A DNA stretch of 64,000 nucleotides from Ferrovibrio sp. GTDB taxonomy: Bacteria; Pseudomonadota; Alphaproteobacteria; Ferrovibrionales; Ferrovibrionaceae. This document shows positions 58,916 through 64,000 of this stretch, piece by piece. The position numbers and the translations under genes were made by a program. How positions within the stretch are numbered: position 1 is the stretch's first letter; every line of letters starts with the position of its first letter. The DNA is taken from NCBI GenBank assembly GCA_017991315.1, contig JAGOQS010000001.1, positions 372,001-436,000 of the forward strand, in the 5' to 3' direction. The notes under the pieces are model-generated. The model was not told the origin of the DNA, ran no database searches, and worked only from the letters and a program-made list of their open reading frames with translations.

Positions 58916-60391
58916 ATGAGCAACCCCAGCGGCAGTTTCTCCTTCGATATGGTTGTGTTCGGTGCCAGCGGCGATCTGGCACTCCGCAAGCTGCTTCCGG
59001 CGCTCTATCTGCGCGACGTCGCCGGCCAGCTCAACCCCGATACCCGCATCCTGGGGGTGGCTCGGGGCGAGATGACCCTGGAGGAGTTCCGCAGCCTGGC
59101 CCATGACGGGCTGGCGCGGCATCTGCCGCCAGGGGAACTGAATGATGCCGCCTGGCAGCGCTTCGCCGCCCGGCTGAGCTATCGCGCCGCCGATGTCGAA
59201 CAGCTTGCCGACTTTGCCGGTCTGGCCGACGACCTGCCGCCCGACGACAGCCGCGTACGGGTGCATTACCTGGCCGTGGCGCCGCGCTTCTTCGGCGTGA
59301 TCTGCCAGCATCTCGGCGCCGTGAAGCTCAATCGCGGCCAGTCCCGCGTGGTGCTGGAAAAGCCCATCGGCCACGACGTCGCCTCGGCGAATGCGATCAA
59401 CGATGCCATCGGCGCGGTATTCCGCGAGGAACAGATTTTCCGCATCGACCATTATCTCGGCAAGGAGACGGTGCAGAACCTGATGGCGCTGCGCTTCGCC
59501 AATGCCCTGTTCGAGCCGATATGGCATCGCGGCCATATCGAGCATGTGCAGGTGACGGTGGCGGAAACCGTCGGCGTCGAGAAGCGTGGCGGCTATTACG
59601 ACCAGTCCGGTGCGATGCGCGACATGGTGCAGAACCACCTGCTGCAACTGCTTTGCCTGGTGGCGATGGAACCGCCGGCGTCGTTCGAGGCCGATGCGGT
59701 GCGCGACGAGAAGCTGAAAGTGCTGCAGGCCTTGCATCCCATCGGGCCCAACACCGTGGCGAGCAAGACAGTGCGCGGGCAATACCGCGCCGGTGCCATG
59801 CAGGGCCAGGCCGTGGCCGGTTATGCCGAGGAAGTTGGCAACCCGGATACCACCACCGAAAGCTTCGTGGTGCTGAAGGCCAAGATCGACAACTGGCGCT
59901 GGGCCGGCGTGCCGTTCTTCCTGCGCACCGGCAAGCGGCTGCCGATGCGGCGCTCTGAAATCGTCATACAGTTCCGCCCGGTGCCGCATCTGATCTTCCC
60001 CGGTGCCGAGCGTGATGTGGTGGGAAACCGCCTGGTGATCCGCCTGCAGCCGGATGAAGGCATCGAGCTGCATATGATGACCAAGGTGCCGGGACCGGGC
60101 GGCATGCGCCTGCGTCGCGCGCCGCTGAATCTGAGCTTTGCCGAAACCTTCCGTGGCCGCCAGCCGGAAGCCTATGAGCGGCTGCTGATGGATGTGGTGC
60201 GTGGCAATCCGATGCTGTTCATGCGCCGCGACGAGGTCGAGGCCGCCTGGCATTGGGTCGAGCCGATCCTGGCCGGCTGGGCGGCGCTGGGCGATGCACC
60301 GAAGCCCTATATGGCCGGCAGTTGGGGCCCTTCCGCCGCCATGGGGCTGATCGAGCGCGATGGCCGCGCTTGGCATGAGGACATGCCGTGA
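58916..60391 (+). CDS. zwf: Glucose-6-phosphate 1-dehydrogenase
   Basis: The 491-residue enzyme oxidises glucose-6-phosphate to 6-phosphogluconolactone, making NADPH for the pentose phosphate or Entner-Doudoroff routes. The nucleotide loop is GASGDLALRKLLPALY (17-32) and the substrate motif is RIDHYLGKE (176-184), with Lys183 and His179 in the expected places. It is the first gene of a unit with regB, regA and hldE; regB begins with a GTG that overlaps its stop. Confidence 0.97.
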   Translation: MSNPSGSFSFDMVVFGASGDLALRKLLPALYLRDVAGQLNPDTRILGVARGEMTLEEFRSLAHDGLARHLPPGELNDAAWQRFAARLSYRAADVEQLADFAGLADDLPPDDSRVRVHYLAVAPRFFGVICQHLGAVKLNRGQSRVVLEKPIGHDVASANAINDAIGAVFREEQIFRIDHYLGKETVQNLMALRFANALFEPIWHRGHIEHVQVTVAETVGVEKRGGYYDQSGAMRDMVQNHLLQLLCLVAMEPPASFEADAVRDEKLKVLQALHPIGPNTVASKTVRGQYRAGAMQGQAVAGYAEEVGNPDTTTESFVVLKAKIDNWRWAGVPFFLRTGKRLPMRRSEIVIQFRPVPHLIFPGAERDVVGNRLVIRLQPDEGIELHMMTKVPGPGGMRLRRAPLNLSFAETFRGRQPEAYERLLMDVVRGNPMLFMRRDEVEAAWHWVEPILAGWAALGDAPKPYMAGSWGPSAAMGLIERDGRAWHEDMP

Positions 60392-61773
60392 GTCTCGCTT
60401 CGGCGCTTAATGAACGTCTCGACCGCATGATGCATCGCCTGATGGTGAGCCGGCAGGCGGGCGATACCGCACCGGGCCGCGTGCGCCTGCAAACCCTGGT
60501 ATTGCTGCGCTGGATCGCCATTGTCGGCCAGTTGCTGGCGTTGCTGTTCGTGCATTTCGGGCTTGGCTTCACCCTGCCGCTGGTGCCATCGCTGCTGGTG
60601 GTCGGCGTCAGCACTTTGCTCAACATCGCGCTGTTCCTGATCTACCCGACGGCCAAGCGGCTCTCGGAACAGGGCGCCACCGGCTACCTGGCTTTTGACC
60701 TGGTACAGCTTGGCGCGCTGCTCTATCTCACCGGCGGCGTGGAAAATCCCTTCGCGCTGCTGGTGCTGGTGCCGGTCACGATCTCGGCCACCATTCTCAG
60801 CCTGCGCTCCACCGTGCTGCTCGGGCTGCTCGCCTTCTCCATTGCCGGCTTGCTCGCCGTGTGGCATCAGCCACTGCCCTGGAGCGAGCCGCGCCTGGTG
60901 CTGCCGCATGCCTATCAGGCCGGTGTGTTCGTGGCGCTGGTGCTCGGCATGCTGTTCATCGCCGCCTATGCCTGGCAGGTGGCGGAGGAAGCGCGGCGCA
61001 TGTCCGATGCGTTGGCGGCAGCACAGATGGCGCTGGCGCGCGAACAGCAGGTTTCGGCGCTCGGCGGCTTGGCGGCGGCGGCGGCGCATGAACTCGGCAG
61101 CCCGCTCGGTACCATCGCGGTGGTGGCCAAGGAGTTGAGCCGCGAGGTAGAGGAAAACGATCCGATCGCGGAGGATATCGCGCTGCTGCTGAGTGAAGCG
61201 CAGCGCTGCCGCGATATCCTGGCCCGTATCTCGCGGCGCCCATCCGACGAAGCAGACGACGAAGCCTTTGCCGATCTTGGCATCGCCAACCTGCTTACCA
61301 TGGCGGCCGAACCCTGGCGCCGTTCCGGTATCGATTTCCGTGTACGACTGAAGCAGGAAGGCGTGCCGCCAAGCCTGCCGCGTCGGCCGGAGATCATCCA
61401 GGGCTTGAGCAACCTGTTCCAGAATGCCATGGAATTCGCCCACAGCGCGGTGACGGCGGAGGTCAATTGGGATCAATCTTCGCTGCGTCTCGATATCCTG
61501 GATGATGGCCCGGGCATCAATGTCGATATCCTTTCGGCTCTCGGCGAGCCCTATACCACCAGCCGGCCCGAATCCGGCGGCATGGGCCTGGGCGTGTTCA
61601 TCTCGATGAATTTGCTGCGCCGCAGCGGTGCCAGCGTCGGCTTTTCCAATCGCTCCGGTGGCGGCGCCCGGGTGCGGGTTAACTGGCCCCTGCCATTGCC
61701 GGTCTCGGCGCGGGTGCCGGGGCAGGCGGCAAGGGTTGCGCCCCAGTCCGGCTCGGGTACATTGGCGCCATGA
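60388..61773 (+). CDS. regB: Redox-sensing histidine kinase RegB/PrrB/ActS
   Basis: The 461-residue inner-membrane kinase has six membrane segments (about 35-195), with the quinone-sensing heptapeptide GGVENPF at 116-122. The H box is AAAHELGSPLGTI with His234, and the redox Cys274 lies in EAQRCRDIL, the position of the regulatory cysteine of RegB. It phosphorylates RegA when the quinone pool is reduced. It begins with GTG overlapping the zwf stop by four bases, and overlaps regA. Confidence 0.94.
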   Translation: MSLASALNERLDRMMHRLMVSRQAGDTAPGRVRLQTLVLLRWIAIVGQLLALLFVHFGLGFTLPLVPSLLVVGVSTLLNIALFLIYPTAKRLSEQGATGYLAFDLVQLGALLYLTGGVENPFALLVLVPVTISATILSLRSTVLLGLLAFSIAGLLAVWHQPLPWSEPRLVLPHAYQAGVFVALVLGMLFIAAYAWQVAEEARRMSDALAAAQMALAREQQVSALGGLAAAAAHELGSPLGTIAVVAKELSREVEENDPIAEDIALLLSEAQRCRDILARISRRPSDEADDEAFADLGIANLLTMAAEPWRRSGIDFRVRLKQEGVPPSLPRRPEIIQGLSNLFQNAMEFAHSAVTAEVNWDQSSLRLDILDDGPGINVDILSALGEPYTTSRPESGGMGLGVFISMNLLRRSGASVGFSNRSGGGARVRVNWPLPLPVSARVPGQAARVAPQSGSGTLAP

Positions 61774-62300
61774 GTACGGATTTGAGCCTGCTGATCGTCG
61801 ATGACGATGAACCTCTGCGCCTGCGCCTGGCCCGGGCGATGGAGAAACGTGGCTATATGGTACAGGCGGCCGATAGCGTAGCTGCCGGCATCCAGATGGC
61901 GCGCAGCCGTCCGCCGGCTTATGCCGTGGTCGATCTCAAGCTCGCCGATGGCAATGGCCTGGATGTGGTGAGCGCGATCCGCGCCGTGCGCCAGGATGCC
62001 CGCGTGGTGATGCTCACCGGCTATGGCAACATTGCCACCGCCGTCGCCGCCGTGAAGGCCGGCGCGGTGGATTACCTGCCGAAGCCCGCCGATGCCGATG
62101 ACGTCGACCGCGCGCTGCGCGCCGGCAATGCCGCGCATCCGGCGCCGCCCGATGAGCCGATGTCGGCCGAGCGGGTGCGCTGGGAGCATATCCAGCGCGT
62201 GTTCGAATTGTGCGACCGCAATGTTTCGGAGACGGCCCGCCGGCTCAAGATGCACCGCCGTACCCTGCAGCGCATCCTGGCCAAGCGGTCGCCGCAATAG
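61770..62300 (+). CDS. regA: Redox response regulator RegA/PrrA/ActR
   Basis: The 176-residue regulator has a receiver domain with phosphoacceptor Asp55 in YAVVDLKL and acidic pocket DDDE (11-14), then a short linker and a Fis-like helix-turn-helix ending in SETARRLKMHRRTLQRILAKRSPQ, the RegA family signature. It activates respiratory, carbon and nitrogen fixation genes in relatives. Starts overlapping regB (ATGA). A matching DNA site lies upstream of petABC. Confidence 0.95.
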   Translation: MSTDLSLLIVDDDEPLRLRLARAMEKRGYMVQAADSVAAGIQMARSRPPAYAVVDLKLADGNGLDVVSAIRAVRQDARVVMLTGYGNIATAVAAVKAGAVDYLPKPADADDVDRALRAGNAAHPAPPDEPMSAERVRWEHIQRVFELCDRNVSETARRLKMHRRTLQRILAKRSPQ

Positions 62301-62303
62301 CGG

Positions 62304-63758
62304 ATGAGCCACGCCCCCCTTGATCTCGACGCCTTCGCCCGCGCCCGCATTCTGGTAGTTGGCGATGTCATGCTCGACCGCTTCATCTATGGCGGTGTGC
62401 AGCGCATCTCGCCGGAAGCGCCGATCCCGGTGATGCAGGTGCAGCGTGAACTGGCTATGCCCGGCGGTGCCGGCAACGTCGCGCGCAATATCGCCTCGCT
62501 TGGCGCCCATGCACGGCTGATCGGCCTGGTTGGCGACGACAATGCCGGCGATGAATTGCATGATGCCTTGACCCAGACGCGCATCGAGCCGCTGCTGGTG
62601 GTGGATGAAGCCCGCCCGACCATCGAAAAGACCCGCTTCATCGGTGGCCAGCAGCAATTGCTGCGTGTTGACCGCGAGCGCAATGGCGAGCCCGGCGAAG
62701 CCGCGCTCGGCACCTTGATCGCTACCGTGCTTGAGGCGCTGGCCGATGCACAGGCGGTGGTGGTTTCCGATTATGCCAAGGGCGTGGTCAGCGATGCGCT
62801 GCTTGCCGCCCTGCTGCCCGAGGCGCGCAAGCGCGGCCTGCCTGTGCTGGTCGACCCCAAGGGGACCAATTTCGTGCGCTATCGCGGCGCCACGCTGGTG
62901 ACGCCGAACCAGAAGGAAGCAGCGCTTGCCACCGGCCAGCGCTGCGACAGCGATGCCGATGCGGAGGCCGCCGGACGCAAGCTGATCGAAGCCTGTGGCA
63001 TCGATGCGGCCCTGATCACCCGGGGCGCCCAGGGCATGACGCTGGTGACTGGCACCAAGGCCGGTGCGCTGCATCTGCCAGCGGAAGCGCGCGAAGTATT
63101 CGATGTGTCGGGTGCTGGCGATACCGTGGTGGCGGCCTTGGCCGTGACCCTGGCTGCCGGCCAGCCGCTGGCACAGGCGGCCCGCCTCGCCAATGCCGCC
63201 GCCGGTATCGTTGTGGCCAAGGTTGGTACGGCCGTGGTGCTGCCAGAGGAATTGCGCGCCGCGCTGCATCTGCCAGACCCGCTTGGGTTGGATGGCAAAG
63301 TGGCGACAGCGGCGCGAGCCAGCGATGTCGTTGCCGCCTGGCGCGCGCGGGGGGAACGCATCGGCTTCACCAATGGCGTGTTCGATCTGCTGCATCCCGG
63401 CCATCTCGCGCTGCTGGCCGAAGTGCGCGGGCAATGCGACCGTTTGATTGTTGCCATCAATGCCGATGCCTCGGTGCGACGCCTGAAAGGGCCCTCGCGG
63501 CCGGTGCAGAACGAACAGCATCGCGCCCGCCTGCTGGCGGCGCTGAGCCTGGTCGATCTTGTGGTGATCTTCGCCGAGGATACGCCGATCCCGCTGCTCG
63601 AACAGTTGAAGCCCGACCTGCTGGTGAAGGGCGGCGATTACAGTGTCGATCAGGTGGTTGGCGCTGATATCGTGCGGGCCTATGGCGGCGAAGTGAAAGT
63701 CTCGCGCCTGATCGAAGGCCAGAGCACCACCGCGACCATCGCGAAATTGCGGAGCTGA
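62304..63758 (+). CDS. hldE: Bifunctional D-glycero-beta-D-manno-heptose-7-phosphate kinase / 1-phosphate adenylyltransferase
   Basis: The 484-residue enzyme makes the activated heptose used for LPS inner core. The kinase (about 10-315) belongs to the PfkB family: GDVMLDRFIYG at the start and VSGAGDTVVAALAVTL for ATP binding with the catalytic Asp. The transferase (about 345-484) has FTNGVFDLLHPGHL with the HxGH nucleotide motif. It is four bases after regA and two bases before the next gene, so it is part of the same unit. Confidence 0.96.
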   Translation: MSHAPLDLDAFARARILVVGDVMLDRFIYGGVQRISPEAPIPVMQVQRELAMPGGAGNVARNIASLGAHARLIGLVGDDNAGDELHDALTQTRIEPLLVVDEARPTIEKTRFIGGQQQLLRVDRERNGEPGEAALGTLIATVLEALADAQAVVVSDYAKGVVSDALLAALLPEARKRGLPVLVDPKGTNFVRYRGATLVTPNQKEAALATGQRCDSDADAEAAGRKLIEACGIDAALITRGAQGMTLVTGTKAGALHLPAEAREVFDVSGAGDTVVAALAVTLAAGQPLAQAARLANAAAGIVVAKVGTAVVLPEELRAALHLPDPLGLDGKVATAARASDVVAAWRARGERIGFTNGVFDLLHPGHLALLAEVRGQCDRLIVAINADASVRRLKGPSRPVQNEQHRARLLAALSLVDLVVIFAEDTPIPLLEQLKPDLLVKGGDYSVDQVVGADIVRAYGGEVKVSRLIEGQSTTATIAKLRS

Positions 63759-63760
63759 GC

Positions 63761-64000
63761 GTGCGGCTCGATGTCGCTATCCTTGGGGGCGGCATTGCCG
63801 GCCTCTGGCTGCTGGCGCGTCTGCGTGCGCAAGGCTACGCCGCGATGCTGTTCGAGGCCGAGGCGCTCGGTGCCGGACAGACGCTCGCCTCGCAGGGCAT
63901 TATCCATGGCGGCCTGAAATATGCCATCGACCTCAAGCTAGGCCAGGATGCCGATGCGTTGGCTGACATGCCGACGCGCTGGCGGGCCTGCCTGGAGGGC
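63761..64000 (+). CDS. FAD-dependent oxidoreductase, N-terminal part
   Basis: Only the first 80 codons are in the window. The protein starts with GTG, preceded by GGAG, and has a Rossmann loop LDVAILGGGIAGLWLLARLRAQG (about 3-25), then EAEALGAGQTLASQGIIHGGLKY, typical of the D-amino-acid-oxidase/glycine-oxidase superfamily. Substrate unknown. It follows hldE by two bases, the last gene visible in the zwf-regBA-hldE unit. Confidence 0.78.
   Translation, partial: MRLDVAILGGGIAGLWLLARLRAQGYAAMLFEAEALGAGQTLASQGIIHGGLKYAIDLKLGQDADALADMPTRWRACLEG

Noticed and set aside
58799-60376. 525-codon open frame antisense to zwf
   Set aside because: Exact shadow of zwf codon bias; no motifs.
61551-63521. 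656-codon open frame antisense to regB, regA and hldE
   Set aside because: Shadow frame across three sense genes; His/Gln-rich junk composition.

Overview
The window is a GC-rich, gene-dense stretch of chromosome from an alphaproteobacterium. The markers are a GcrA-type cell-cycle regulator with GANTC sites and a perfect DnaA box in front of it, the RegB/RegA (PrrBA/ActSR) redox two-component pair, petABC with separate cytochrome b and c1 genes, DUF1150 and DUF1285 genes, oxygen-dependent HemF, and the lptC-lptA-lptB-rpoN-hpf-ptsN cluster. A Rhodospirillales-like lineage (Ferrovibrio, for example) would fit, but that is a guess from gene content. I see no phage, insertion sequence, CRISPR array or rRNA. 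One tRNA, tRNA-Leu(CAG), is present, and both window edges cut genes.

Layout. 1-8.4 kb: end of a FAH-family hydrolase, a repeat cluster, a wrbA-pirin unit divergent from a LysR gene, a GNAT plus conserved unknown pair, two small envelope proteins, an SDR/LysR divergent pair and an LhgO-like flavoprotein. 8.5-16 kb: tRNA-Leu, RNase D, then the envelope/nitrogen cluster kdsD-lptC-lptA-lptB-rpoN, a beta carbonic anhydrase, hpf and ptsN. 16-26 kb: DUF2846-like lipoprotein, Hsp20-DUF1150 behind a sigma-32 type promoter, a 3-hydroxyacyl-CoA dehydrogenase, a class III cyclase, a lipoprotein, an orphan histidine kinase and a large MscS channel. 26-33 kb: a tightly overlapping MoxR-DUF58-DUF4159-membrane protein operon on the minus strand. 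33-36 kb: DUF1285, CoA pyrophosphatase, small membrane protein and CCA-adding enzyme. 36-43 kb: a tiny lysine-rich gene, hemF, trmL, petABC, then mtnP-apt-VOC. 43-58 kb: dienelactone hydrolase, DMT transporter, hydrolases, FadD, an EAL protein and an acyl-CoA catabolic group (MaoC hydratase, ECH1-like crotonase, PaaI thioesterase, an acyl-CoA dehydrogenase pair), then DUF1428 and marR-VOC. 58-64 kb: gcrA divergent from zwf-regB-regA-hldE and a partial flavoprotein gene.

How parts connect. RegBA is encoded at 60.4-62.3 kb, and a good candidate RegA site sits upstream of petABC at 38 kb; a nearly identical copy lies at 2.9 kb. MtnP releases adenine and Apt recycles it. KdsD, LptABC and HldE all serve LPS synthesis or export. 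FadD, the dehydrogenases, the hydratases and the 3-hydroxyacyl-CoA dehydrogenase together could run acyl-CoA beta-oxidation.

Most unusual points. (1) Lysine/alanine-rich histone-H1-like sequence occurs in three places: a 31-codon gene at 36.2 kb whose reading frame seems to continue in another frame up to a terminator, a roughly 68-residue tail on MtnP, and a roughly 65-residue basic tail on KdsD. (2) Four copies of a nested palindromic repeat element occur between genes. (3) Several regulatory signatures are readable: a sigma-32 promoter with a possible RNA thermometer, the DnaA box and GANTC cluster at gcrA, and a predicted leaderless marR with its operator inside the promoter. I see no clear new multi-gene system. 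The lysine-rich gene and the repeat element are the best candidates for something undescribed.
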